Position numbers and translations under genes: made by a program
Source: Symbiodinium natans
Taxonomy: Eukaryota; Sar; Dinophyceae; Suessiales; Symbiodiniaceae
Length of the DNA: 52,500 nt
Assembly (NCBI GenBank): GCA_905221605.1
Contig: CAJNDS010001046.1
Coordinates: 751,603-804,102 of the forward strand
Direction of reading: 5' to 3'
Shown here: positions 32,552 through 42,490 of the stretch, piece after piece
Position numbering within the stretch: the stretch's first letter is position 1
Layout of the letters: every line of letters begins with the position of its first letter
Notes under the pieces: model-generated
What the model saw: the letters and a program-made list of their open reading frames with translations, nothing else
Databases searched by the model: none
Told to the model about the DNA's origin: nothing

Positions 32552-33872
32552 AAGGGGGCTGTAACAATTTGTTACAGCTCCCTTGCGCAAGCAATAGTGT
32601 GGCCCGCGTGCTTGCCTGCTGGCACCAGAGTGGCCCGCCAGCAGCAACACCCGAGATGATGTGCCTATGAGTAATCAGCAGATCCCAATAAAACCTGTTG
32701 ACTCCACTTAACATGTACAGCCCCCTTCAAAACTCTAGAGGCAAAACCGCATAAGGGGGCTGTAACAATTTGTTACAGCCCCCTTGTGCGAGCAGTAGTG
32801 GTCCGCATGCTTGCCTACTGGCACCAGAGGGCTGCCAGCAGCCAGCAGCTGCCGAGGTGCTGTGTGCCTATCACCAGCAGACCTTGTCAAAGCCGTTTAC
32901 TCCAATTTACTGCCCCCTTAACCGCTCTGAGGCAAAACCGCATAAGGGGGCTGTAACAATTTGTTACAGCCCCCTTGTGCGAGCAGTAGTGGCCCGCATG
33001 CTTGCCTACTGGCACCAGAGGGCTGCTAGCAGCTAGCAGCGGCCGAGGTGCTGTGTGCCTATCACCAGCAGACCTTGTCAAAGCCGTTTACTCCAATTTA
33101 CTGCCCCCTTTAACCGCTCTGAGGCAAAACCGCATAAGGGGGCTGTAACAATTTGTTACAGCCCCCTTGTGCGAGCAGTAGTGGCCCGCATGCTTGCCTA
33201 CTGGCACCAGAGGGCTGCCAGCAGCCAGCAGCGGCCGAGATGCTGTGTGCCTATCACCAGCAGACCCAATCAAAGCCGTTTACTCCAATTTACAGCCCCC
33301 TTAACCGCTTTAGAGGCAAAACCGCATAAGGGGGCTGTAACAATTTGTTACAGCCCCCTTATCGGGTTTTGCCTTTTTAAAAATCACGTGGTTTTAAGGT
33401 TACAGCCCCCTTATCACAAAAGTGCCAACGAAAAGTGTTGCGGTAAGCCAATCCAGCTGATTTTTTTAGAGGCAAAACCCGATAAGGGGGCTGTAACAAA
33501 TTGTTACAGCCCCCTTATGCGGTTTTGCCTCTAAAGCGGTTAAGGGGGCTGTAAATTGGAGTAAACGGCTTGGATTGAAACCGCATAAGGGGGCTGTAAC
33601 AAATTGTTACAGCCCCCTTGTGCGGTTTTGCGTCAAAAAAATTTTCTCCGCTGCGCGGGGCCACCCTCTGTTGCTCTCTCTGTTAATGTCTGCTTCCCCT
33701 TTTCTTTTCTCTCCCCCTCCTCCCCTCCTCCCCTCCTCCCCCCCTCCCCTCCCCCCCTCCTCCTCCCTTTCTCCCTCCTCCCTCTAAAGTGGTTAAGGGG
33801 GCTGTAAATTGGAGTAAACGGGTTGGATTGAAACCACATAAGGGGGCTGTAACAAATTGTTACAGCCCCCTT
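32552..33872. repeat. Array of perfect palindromes in about 190-bp tandem units
   Basis: A 33-bp palindrome with 16-bp arms AAGGGGGCTGTAACAA and a single T or A centre starts at 32552, 32753, 32944, 33136, 33328, 33484, 33587 and 33840. Copies 2 to 5 sit in direct repeats of 191-193 bp. Around 33268-33575 the arms extend outward through GAGGCAAAACCGCAT to about 80 bp in near-perfect inversion. The repeat resembles a foldback or MITE-type element that has been tandemly amplified. No ORF within it is credible. Confidence 0.93.
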
Positions 33873-34440
33873 GTGCGGTTTTGCGTCAAAAATTTTCTCC
33901 GCTGCGCGGGGCCACCCTTTGTTGCTCTCCTACTCCTCCCCTCCTCCTCCCCTCCTCCCTTTCTCCCTCCTCCTTTCCGGAAAAAAAAATTTCCGCTGCG
34001 CGGAGCCGCGTTGTTGCCTCTCCCCCACTCCTCCCTCCTCCCTCTCCTGAAAAAAAATTTTCCGCTGCGCGGAGCCGCCTTGTTGCCTCTCCTCCCCTCC
34101 TCCTCCTCCCCTCCTCCTCCCCTCCTCCCTTTCTCCCTCCTCCTTCTCCTGAAAAAAAATTCCGCTGCGCGGAGCCGCCCTTGCCTCTCCTCCCCTCTCC
34201 TCCTCCCTTTCTCCGTCCTCCCTCTTCTGAAAAAAAAATTTCCGCTGCGCGGAGCCGCCTTGTTGCCTCTCCTCCCCTCCTCCTCCTCCCCTCCTCCTCC
34301 CCTCCTCCCTCTCCTGAAAAAAATTTCCGCTGCGCGGAGCCGCCTTGTTGCCTCTCCTCCCCTCCTCCTCCCTTTCTCCCTCCTCCCTCTCTTGAAAACA
34401 AAAAATGTCCGCTGCGCGGAGCCGCCTTGTTGCTCTTTGC
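33640..34440. repeat. Minisatellite with CCGCTGCGCGG core and CT-rich arms
   Basis: Eight units of about 70-100 bp each contain an A run, TTTTCCGCTGCGCGG, a GCC-rich end and a CCTCCTCCC tract. The first two units are interleaved with the palindrome array. Confidence 0.92.
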
Positions 34441-34567
34441 GTGTCTGTTTCTCCCCCTCTCCTTTCCTTTCTTTATTTTGAATCGAATTGGAATGCTGAT
34501 AGACACTTTGCCTTTTGTTTTCTCTTCCTTTTTGTGTGGTCTGGTGTCATGACAGCTCCCTGGACTT

Positions 34568-35255
34568 GTGTTGCCCCGTTCGTGTCTTTGGCATTTGGCG
34601 GGACTTAGTGCACGGCTGCTGACGTTCGGGCTTTGTGATTCCTTCCAAACTATTCATGCTGTTGCTTTAGGGCAACGCAATGCGGGACGGGCCTCAGCTA
34701 AACTCTGTAGTATTAATGGGCTCCGTCGAGTGGCTTGCAAACCAGCATTCTTACAATCAGCCCTGAGCCAGGCATTGCTCACCAAAGACAACCATGTGCC
34801 GTGCGCCCAGTCTTGGATAGACTGCCTTCATGAGTTGCTGAAGCACACTTTGCCGCAGCGCAAGGCCCAGAGCAGGGTTGGGGTTCTGTCTGACTGGACA
34901 CCAGTTAGCCAAAGGAGGTGCAGCTGATGGATGCAAGCATCGTTTGTCCGGGGAACTTCTGCTTCGAAAAGTGCACAGGCTCAAGTAAGTTTGTGACACT
35001 GCAGCAGGAGCCTCCAGAAGCATGTCAAGTGTTTCAGCTTCATTGATTCATTCCGGTGGTTGCAGAGTGGAAGACTTTGGCAGGACCGACTGACTGCATC
35101 TGCGGTTGCAAGTTCTCTCCCATCCTCGGTCCGGCTTGAGTGCTTCTCGTCCACATGTACGACTCGGCTTTCTGGGGCAAACGAGTCACAGGCACCGTTC
35201 TCTTGTGCCAGTTTCTGCCGCGCCGAGTTGCGGACGAATGCTACGTTATGAGATA
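34568..35255 (+). other. Exon-like stretches upstream of locus B
   Basis: A frame at about 34716-34927 reads like protein (A-L-S-Q-A-L-L-T-K-D, C-A-Q-S-W-I-D-C-L-H-E-L-L-K). Two stretches between 35066 and 35250 also do (C-I-C-G-C-K-F-S-P-I-L-G; Y-D-S-A-F-W-G-K-R-V-T-G-T). I could not find junctions that join them to each other or to 35272. Confidence 0.4.
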
Positions 35256-35271
35256 GTGTTGACTTGGCCAG

Positions 35272-37956
35272 GTGGAGGAGTTCGTTCGATGTTTCCCAGA
35301 CAATTTTAGCGTCCAGATGCTGGGGACGGTGTTTTTGCCAGCAGACCCCTGCGGCAACCCGTACGTTGCGCCGGACGGACAGCTACCCAATCCTCGGTAT
35401 GCTACTTTGTCCCTTGGCCCGAGTGTGGCCTTATCTGTCTGTGTGTGAACCATGCTCAGAAACAGTTTTCCCTTAGATTCTGCCAGGAAAGCACTGATGC
35501 TGCTGAAGCAGACGCTGAAAGAGAAGCGTGAGAAGCAGGACAATTGTTTGGAAATCTTACCAAAGTCAGCGCAGTAAAACACGACTGTCCTGGTTTGCTG
35601 AGCAGAAAAGCCAGGAGGAAGTCGCAGGGCCGAATCGGACCGCCTTGGAGGAATTTCTGGATGAGAATGCCATTCCTGTGTCATGGACAGTGGTAGAATC
35701 CTTCGCAGAGTTCTGCGTGGCGGAAATCGGCTACGATCTCATGCAAGAGACCCGCAAAAAAAGGTGGCCTGGTCCGAATCGCACCCCCTTGTGCTGCACG
35801 CTCATGGTTTCCTGCCGCCCCAACCGTGCGTTTTTCCTCCACGAACCTTAATCTGGACATGCAGCTTTGTTCCAATCTGGTTGAACAAAGCAATGCTTGC
35901 ATCCGACCCTGACCTCTTGCTGCCCTACCTCCTCTAGCCTGGACCTGCTAGCTTTGGTTCCCTAATGCACGGCTGTTTCTGAGGCACCTGCTGGATGACG
36001 TTGCTGCGTACATGGCGTTGACCAAGACGTACCGGTCCGAGGACATTGCCAAAGAAAGATATGAAAAGGTCTCCCAGACGCACCTGGCTGGATTCTGCAT
36101 CAATGGTTTTCTGATGCATCAGAGCATGAGAGTAACGAGGCCCTGAAGAGCAAGGGGGGATATGCCAAGAGAAGGCATCAGGACTTGAAGTTTCTGTTGA
36201 AAAGCTTCGATGAGCAGGCGGAGCTCATGTCATGTGGGTTTGCTTTTGTGATGGGTTGATGTCTTGGTTCCACGTGCCCGCGTCTGCAAGCAATTTCAGC
36301 AGGCCCTCGTTCGACTTGGGCAGTGGCGTTCGCGAGCTCATCCCGTCCTGGCCAACAGCTTCAAGGAGTCGTGGCTGATCTCGAGCCAGCTCGCTTCGCT
36401 GAAGGGCGTCCAGGTGTCAGAGACAGAGAGCGAAGGTTCGGACGGTGTGCAGGCCAGCTCCTCATTCATGATTGTAACTCCTTGCATCAACGGATGACCT
36501 GCAAGCGGTGCTGCCAATGGGCCAAGGCGGACGGCCCGAAGCTCCTGCAGACAATCTGCCTGGAACATGTGCTGTCCAAAATCGATATGTGTGGCCATGA
36601 CGGTGTCAAGCTGACAAAGAAGGTTTCCAGGCAGAATTCACATAATCTGTGCAACTTGATTCTTACCCACGAGTGACGCTGATTGCCATCTGTCCAAGGT
36701 CACCGTCACAGCGGAGTCGGTCGGTCGCACAGCTATGGTGTTGCTTGAGGCCAAGAAGATGTTTGATGCGACCAGGGCCCGATTTGCAGCAGTGTGGCCG
36801 CTGGTGCCCCTTGCCAGACAGCTCTACAGGCCGGCAGGCTGCAACTACCGTCTGTTAAATTCCGTCCGACACTTTTAAAATTTTAAAACTTTGTGTATTG
36901 TCACAGTGTTTCTTACACCATCGATCCGGAGGCGTACCCTCCTGCGACCCGAATCCCAGCTTTTGGCAAAGCTGGAGGCATGGGTTACAGCCAGAGTGTC
37001 AATGCCGAAAGCCGCGATGGGAATGGAGTACGACGTCATGATGCAAAGCCTCGAGAAAGCAGAGCAGAACGCCAAGGAGAAGGCTCTGCGGAAGGCTGTC
37101 GAACTGGCCCAGATGCATGCGGAGAAAGAGGCCGAGCTCAAGAGGCAGGCCGAGGCTGAGGAGAGGGAGGCGGCCCGATTGGAGAAGGAGCAGGACGAGG
37201 TCATCCAAGGCATGGGCCGAGCGGTCAATGATCTGGACAGCAAGGCAGAGAACGTCGAGGAACCGGAAGCCAAGCCTCTGGCCACGCTGTCTGTGGAAGA
37301 GCAAGAGGCAGAGAAGGCCAAGTTGCTGTTCGATTCCTGGGTCCGTTTCAGCCGCAAGGACGACTCAGGCGAAGATCGGGCCGGTCCGACTTTGTGGTTC
37401 CTGGCGTCGAACATGCAGAAGAGGGGCCCCAAGAACTTCTCCCGAGGCCGGGGATTCTTTTTATAGCTACAGCACAGATATGTCTAACAGGATTGGTAAC
37501 TTGGTAAGTAGCCTGATCACATCAGGTTTGCCAGAAGACCAGACGGGTCGATTGTCAGCGCTGAAGAGCGTGAAGCCGGGTGACGTCGTCTGTGTCACCG
37601 TGGGTCATGACCCGTCAGGGGTGCCAGACCTTCAGACGAACATCGCCAATGTCTGCGTCGGCATCCAGTGGTTGAATCCACCGTTGCGGCCTGTGGTGCA
37701 GCAGTCCGGGGGCGCGGGTTCAGGCTTCTTCGTGGAGTACCTCTTGTTCGGGATCGTGCCGAATGAGGATGACAGTGAAGAGCCGTGGGCCCGATTTGAA
37801 TCCCTCTGCAGCCAGTACAGCTTCAGCGTTGCAAGCGGCTTCCCGGATGCCTCTTTACGGCAGCCGCTTTGCAGTTGCAAAGAAAGTTCGGACCACAGGA
37901 ACTGTGCGTGCATGGCACCGGTCCTGCCGCTTGCCTGCCGCAAGTTTAAGCCCTAG
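35272..37956 (+). CDS. Locus B, 5' part: intron-rich hypothetical protein with coiled coil
   Basis: Resolved exons are 35272-35396, 35477-35527, 35575-35763, 35984-36090 (or 36105), 36123-~36231, then 36699-36829, 36932-37446 and 37478 to about 37800-37956. Phases fit at the tested junctions. Donors include GC at 36830 and 37447. Some introns are very short (47, 32 or 17, and 31 nt). Exon 36932-37446 encodes a long charged coiled coil (E-K-A-E-Q-N-A-K-E-K-A-L-R-K-A). A Cys-rich piece (C-K-R-C-C-Q-W) near 36500 is in another frame and unplaced. The locus may continue into the SET-like part downstream. No family is recognised. Confidence 0.55.
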
Positions 37957-38036
37957 CTGCCCTAGCTCCTAGCAGGAAGCAGAGAGTGTGCAAGCCAGTG
38001 TGCGTGAAGAAACATTCTGTTCATTGCAATACTCAG

Positions 38037-40152
38037 GAAGCTTTCTGAGGCCCGAGGAAGCAAGAGCCCCGAAGTGGTGGCAGCATCTGATTCGGGCCTG
38101 ATTGACGAGCCACTCAGTTGCATTAAGACTGCCCACTGAGTTTCAGGAACGTCCAGCCAGTTTGCGAGTTTGGCATGATGACGTTCCAATGCCCCAGGCC
38201 GGAGGAGGATTTGGATTCGAAGCACACATCCGCGTGGCGATTCGGTTTCTCCCAGGAGTTCTTCTTGCAGCTGGTCTCCTGCATCAAGCCGGGGAGTGTT
38301 GTCCTCGCTACGCCAGTCATATGCCACTGGGCCGCCTCAGCAGTGCCATGGAAACTGAAATCAGTACAAGCCGGCTTTGCCACCATGATTGAATGCGTTG
38401 CACGCAATTGTTTGCCCAGGCCCAGGGCTAACGGCGGCTGTGCTTGCGTACAACGAGGCGGAGTTTTCTTTGGCCGGAACCCCGTGCTGCCTCTTTCTGC
38501 CACTTCCTGTGCCGGATGATGAGACAACTTTCTTTTCCAAAAGCTCACGCAAAATGTTCCAGCTGCACAACTTCTGCAAGTACGTCTTCACGGTCCGAGA
38601 AGACTTCGTGAAGAAACGAGAGCAGAAGATGATCCTCATTTGACTTGCTTACTGTCATGCCTGATTTTTTAAAGTAAGTTACTTAAGTGGTTGGCGGAAT
38701 AGGATTTGTAGCGTCCCAGGAAGACACTTGCTGCAGCAGCTGGTGGAGGAGTGAATGCACGTGGCAAGAAGGCAAGGACAAGGATCCTGGAGCGAGTGGC
38801 TTCGGAGCCTGATGAGGAGGGGGAAACTGTCGAGCCAGAGAAGGAAGAAGCCGGATTCAAAACGATTCGATGTGAGCCCATGGAAACCGAGCTGTCCAAG
38901 GAGATCCTCGAAGCCTCCGATGCAGAGGAGCTGGGCCCGATCAGTGACGCCAGCCAAGCGGTCGTGCGCAAGCGGAACCTGCACCAGATGGCCCGCTACA
39001 AGCTCAACGTTGCGGCCAGCCCTGAAAACGCAGAGGCCAAATGCGGATTGATCGCTGCAGCGTCACTGAAGCGTGGTCACGAGCTGCCAATGGTGGGGCG
39101 ACTCTGCGTGAGATAGATCACCTAAAGGGTAAACACATCCTGGAAGGTTGAAGGCCGTGGCAAACAGCCCACCCTCAACGCCTAAAGCTGGAAGCCCCGA
39201 AACCCTAAACCAGAAACTCTGATTGCAAGTTTGATTTTGGGGTGTGATTGTTCTGATTGAGGCCAGACTTCCAGACCTGGGATGAGGTCGTGGCCTACGT
39301 GACGACTACAGGGCAGCCCAGCTTCCTCGAGCGAGTGGTGGAGATCCCAGATTTTTGTGGTGACGCCGAGTGCGTGAGCTCCAGCTTCAGAGTCCTCACT
39401 TCCATCGGAGGATTCGTGAACGATTTCCACGGGCTTGCAAAGGGCCCGAATGCACAGCTCGTTTGTTACCCGGCCAACGGCAGAGGGCAGCGCTTCTTAT
39501 TTTTGAAGGTCACAAAGCAAATTCCCAAGGGCCGCGAGGTGCTGATCAGCTATAACAATGTCTTGTGGTTTGAGCCACCGGAGCTGCTTGTCGGCATCAT
39601 CACTGTCATGTCTGTGTGCTCGCAGTGGAGTGTAGACTCTCAGGGTTGAGAGCTGTGCAATCCTTCGTCTATCGCTTTTTGTTTTGCTGTAGTGTGTCTA
39701 TTCGTAACCTTACGCGCGTCATTCTGCCTCCTATTCAAGAATTCAACCTGAAGCGGATGTTCCTTTGCCCAAGTGAGGCTGGTGGCAAAACCAACACGAA
39801 AGCGCGCTCCGAAGACTCAGGCGAAGGCAACTACGTGGCACTATTCGGACATGTTCAAATCCTATCTATGCAAAAGGGTCCTACAGAGGTTCCTATTCAT
39901 AAATACTTCATGGGAGGGTTGAGTTGAAACCAAGGCCAAGAATGGAAAGCGTGCGAAGACGCAGGAGGCTGAAGGCCCGAAGAATGAAGATGAAGCGGAG
40001 GATCTGCAGTGTTATGTGTTATAGCCCTAGCCCAGCTGCGTAGAAATGTTCCTGTCAAGTAATCCCCTTGCACTGCTCCGCCCAGCTCATGCTTCCAAGC
40101 CCTGCAAGGAGGAGGAGGAGAATGACTGTGAGGTGGTGGAGCCTGATGACTA
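38037..40152 (+). CDS. Locus B, 3' part: SET-domain-like protein
   Basis: Exon-like blocks are 38037-~38110, ~38146-38350, ~38430-38640, 38712-39107, 39275-39589, then small Lys/Glu-rich blocks to a TAG at 40150-40152. Exons 38712-39107 and 39275-39589 join in frame across a 167-nt GT-AG intron that contains a CCCTAAA word. The first is basic with K-K-A-R-T-R-I-L-E. The second carries the SET-like signature described separately. SET proteins methylate lysine, often on histones. The N-terminal half of the SET fold was not identified, so activity cannot be claimed. Several junctions are unresolved, and this may be more than one gene. Confidence 0.5.
39275..39589 (+). CDS. Exon with C-terminal SET-domain signature
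   Basis: In this exon G-F-V-N-D-F is followed by A-K-G-P-N, then a strand region, then K-V-T-K-Q-I-P-K-G-R-E-V-L-I-S-Y-N-N. The order Asn-Asp, G-P-N and I-x-K-G-x-E-V-L-x-S-Y matches the post-catalytic half of SET domains, where the Asn and terminal Tyr contribute to cofactor binding and catalysis. The Asn-His core typical of histone methyltransferases is replaced by Asn-Asp, as in some plastid-type or SMYD-like SET proteins. Confidence 0.55.
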
Positions 40153-40332
40153 GGGCCCGAAATCTAGGGTCCGACAAACGCTCGAACCCGCTGCGTTCAG
40201 CTTTGGGCCCGAGTTCATTCATTATTAGTGCAATCATCCTCATGAACTGTGCCCTTCGGCATCTTGATATTTCAGCGGCCCAAAGCGATACGACAGCAGG
40301 AACCACTGCAGCGGCCCATGAGGAAAGGAAAA

Positions 40333-40924
40333 TCAAGACATCATCGATGTTTCATTGACAGCCAGGGGCATGTAAACCTCAATTCTGCGCGGGCAGCTTG
40401 CCCCCAAGCTCGGTCGACGTGATTTTGAAAGTCATGAGGTCCTTGCGTGGCCGGTGGGACGAGCCTTTCGAGGAAGATGCTTGTGCCTGGCACCAAGATT
40501 CGCATCAGTCTGTCTCAAGAGAGCGAGTAAGCAGCTAGGAACATGACGAAGCGTGGCATCTAATCTAAGTCATACGTGACAAGTGGTGTTGAGACTCATC
40601 ATGGTAGGTCCTCTATGACAAGTGCACTTTTCAAGACATCGATGTTGTATTGACAGCCAAGGGCATGTAAACCTCAATTCTGCGCGGGCAGCTTGCCCCA
40701 AGCTCGGTCGACGTGATTTTGAAAGTCATGAGGTCCTTGCGTGGCCGGTGGGACGAGCCTTTCGAGGAAGATGCTTGTGCCTGGCACCAAGATTCGCATC
40801 AGTCTGTCTCAAGAGAGCGAGTAAGCAGCTAGGAACATGACGAAGCGTGGCATCTAATCTAAGTCATACGTGACAAGTGGTGTTGAGACTCATCATGGTA
40901 GGTCCTCTATGACAAGTGCACTTT
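40333..40924. repeat. About 295-bp tandem direct duplication
   Basis: Copies 40333-40630 and 40631-40924 are almost identical. Differences are a 3-bp indel (ATCATC versus ATC) and a few substitutions. Both end GACAAGTGCACTTTT. The second copy runs straight into the spliced-leader-like sequence. Confidence 0.95.
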
Positions 40925-40932
40925 TGGCTCAG
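40922..40932 (+). other. Spliced-leader-like scar upstream of the Cys-rich ORF
   Basis: TTTTGGCTCAG matches the leader end TTTTGGCTCAAG with one missing A. It lies 46 bp before the ATG at 40978, where a reintegrated trans-spliced cDNA would carry it. The ORFs downstream appear intron-poor, which fits retroposition. Confidence 0.4.
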
Positions 40933-40977
40933 TCCGGCACAGAGACAGATCCGCGCTGGCCCGACTAGGCGGTGACA

Positions 40978-41673
40978 ATGTCCTGCAGTCAGAAGCAGCG
41001 TCTGTGTGGCTGCTTCTTCGAAGGCTGCGCAGACTGCTTTGGAGGCGCAGCACCGCCGAAGCACAACGAGAAGCAGGGCCCAACTCCACGAAAGAAGCAG
41101 ACAGCGAGCCTGGGCTCCAGTCCGAGCTCTGGAAGCTGCGGCTGCTTCTTGGAGGGCTGTGCGAAGTGCTTTGCAGCTGCAGCACCCTCGAAGAACCGTA
41201 AGCTGACCGGTCCGAAGGAGAAGCAAGGCCCAACTCCACCTCCGAAGCGGACAGCCCTGGGCTCCAGTCCGAGCTCTGGCCCGAGCCTGGCAACTTGCGG
41301 CTGCTTCTTGGATGGCTGTGCGCAGTGCTTTGCAGCTGCAGCACGGCCAGAGAGCACTGGCCCGAGCCTGGCAACTTGCGGCTGCTTCTTGGAGGGCTGT
41401 GCGAAGTGCTTTGCAGCTGCAGCACGGCCAGAGAGCACTGGCCCGAGCCTGGCAACTTGCGGCTGCTTCTTGGAGGGCTGTGCGCAGTGCTTTGCAGCTG
41501 CAGCACGGCCAGTGAGCAGTAAGCGCACCGGGCCGAAGGCAGCAAGAAAGACAAAGAGCCGTGGACATGATGATGGCATCGTCGAGAAAAGGACAAGGGA
41601 AGCCATTGAGGAAACCATGGCATGCCCGGGCCAAGCTGCAGCGAGCGCTGGGGGTTTCAGGCTTTGTGCATGA
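40978..41673 (+). CDS. Gene C1: Cys-rich repeat protein, 231 aa
   Basis: The frame runs from ATG (40978) to TGA (41671-41673). It contains five repeats of C-G-C-F-x-x-G-C-A-x-C-F-A-A-A-A (the first slightly diverged), each with four Cys in a CxC-x4-CxxC pattern. The last three repeats are 27 residues long and nearly identical in DNA. Linkers are Lys/Pro/Ser-rich. The four-Cys module suggests metal binding or lipidation, but no named family fits. The C-terminal 40 residues are charged. The last 107 nt overlap the methyltransferase-like ORF in another frame, so splicing or a frameshift may join the two. The antisense 434-codon frame is a shadow. Confidence 0.6.
   Translation: MSCSQKQRLCGCFFEGCADCFGGAAPPKHNEKQGPTPRKKQTASLGSSPSSGSCGCFLEGCAKCFAAAAPSKNRKLTGPKEKQGPTPPPKRTALGSSPSSGPSLATCGCFLDGCAQCFAAAARPESTGPSLATCGCFLEGCAKCFAAAARPESTGPSLATCGCFLEGCAQCFAAAARPVSSKRTGPKAARKTKSRGHDDGIVEKRTREAIEETMACPGQAAASAGGFRLCA
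41285..41527. repeat. 81-bp tandem repeat, three copies
   Basis: Copies begin at 41285, 41366 and 41447. They are identical except for about four positions and encode the last three Cys modules of gene C1. Confidence 0.95.
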
Positions 41674-42490
41674 AATGGTGAGAACAGCCGTGACAGCCCA
41701 ACTCTTCATAGAGGTATGTGCCGGAACATGTCGACTTTCCAGGGCGGTTGCTGAGGCTGGAGTTCCCACATGGAGCTTTGAGATTTCCCGTGGCGGTCGG
41801 AATGAAGACGTCTTGCAGCCCGAGTGTCTGGAGCTGCTGCTGTCATTGATTCGGGCGGGCCGAGTGGCCTGCTTGTGGCTTGGGCTCACGTGCTCCAGCT
41901 GGTCCCGCGCAAGGCGAGGAAAGCGCCAGGCCGGTACGATTGGACGGCGTGGGGGGTTTCCAGCTCCGCTACGGAGCAACGAGCGCCCGTGGGGGCTCCC
42001 CCGGTCCGATTTGACGGCCTCGGAGCTGAAGAAGCTCGACCATGGCAATGACCTGGTGAAGTGGGCCATGAAGATCCTTCGACAGGCCCGACTATCCGGG
42101 ACGTGCGTGGTCTTGGAAAATCCACGCACGTCCCGGATGTGGGATCTGCCCGAGTTGAAGGAGCTCATGACCAGGTCCGACGGGTCCGAGTTCGCCTTCG
42201 GGACATTTCACGCTTGCCAGTACGGGAAGCCGTGGAAGAAGGCCACATCGCTCGCCATGTGGGGCCGGGGCCGACTGTCGTCGACCCTTGCCAAAGGCCT
42301 GCGCAAGTGCAAGGGCCGGCGTTGCCAGGCCACCGGCAAGAAGCACGAGCGACTGCAGGGCTTTGGCAAGGGTCCGACTGGTCCGAATGGCAAGGGCACC
42401 CATGGCAACTTCAAGACAGTTGAGGCCAGCTCGTACCCGCCCGAGTTCTGCAAAGACTTCGCAAAGCTTCTAGTGGAGAGTCTCACATGA
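41567..42490 (+). CDS. Gene C2: cytosine-C5 methyltransferase-like protein, 307 aa
   Basis: The ORF runs from ATG (41567) to TGA (42488-42490). Three blocks follow the order of cytosine-C5 DNA methyltransferases. A cofactor-site-like F-I-E-V-C-A-G-T-C-R-L-S lies near residue 50. L-T-C-S-S-W-S-R-A-R near 107-116 sits where the catalytic Pro-Cys belongs, with Thr in place of Pro. L-E-N-P-R-T-S near 183 replaces Glu-Asn-Val. A W-G-L-P motif and a C-terminal Y-P-P-E-F-C-K-D-F follow. Such domains would use S-adenosylmethionine; whether this one methylates DNA is inference. Similar domains also ride on mobile elements in algae. No intron is evident. Confidence 0.6.
   Translation: MMMASSRKGQGKPLRKPWHARAKLQRALGVSGFVHEMVRTAVTAQLFIEVCAGTCRLSRAVAEAGVPTWSFEISRGGRNEDVLQPECLELLLSLIRAGRVACLWLGLTCSSWSRARRGKRQAGTIGRRGGFPAPLRSNERPWGLPRSDLTASELKKLDHGNDLVKWAMKILRQARLSGTCVVLENPRTSRMWDLPELKELMTRSDGSEFAFGTFHACQYGKPWKKATSLAMWGRGRLSSTLAKGLRKCKGRRCQATGKKHERLQGFGKGPTGPNGKGTHGNFKTVEASSYPPEFCKDFAKLLVESLT

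Noticed and set aside
32552-33872. CRISPR-like array
   Set aside because: The repeats are 33-bp palindromes in larger direct repeats, the spacers are copies of each other, and the genome is eukaryotic.
32552-33872. Rho-independent terminators
   Set aside because: The hairpins look like terminators but occur as tandem copies without genes or T-tracts, in nuclear eukaryotic DNA.
33789-34552. 230-codon Pro/Leu ORFs and antisense Gly/Arg ORF
   Set aside because: They are readings of the CCTCC minisatellite.
40864-42168. 434-codon minus-strand ORF
   Set aside because: It is the shadow of the Cys-repeat and methyltransferase-like frames. Its content tracks the 81-bp repeat.
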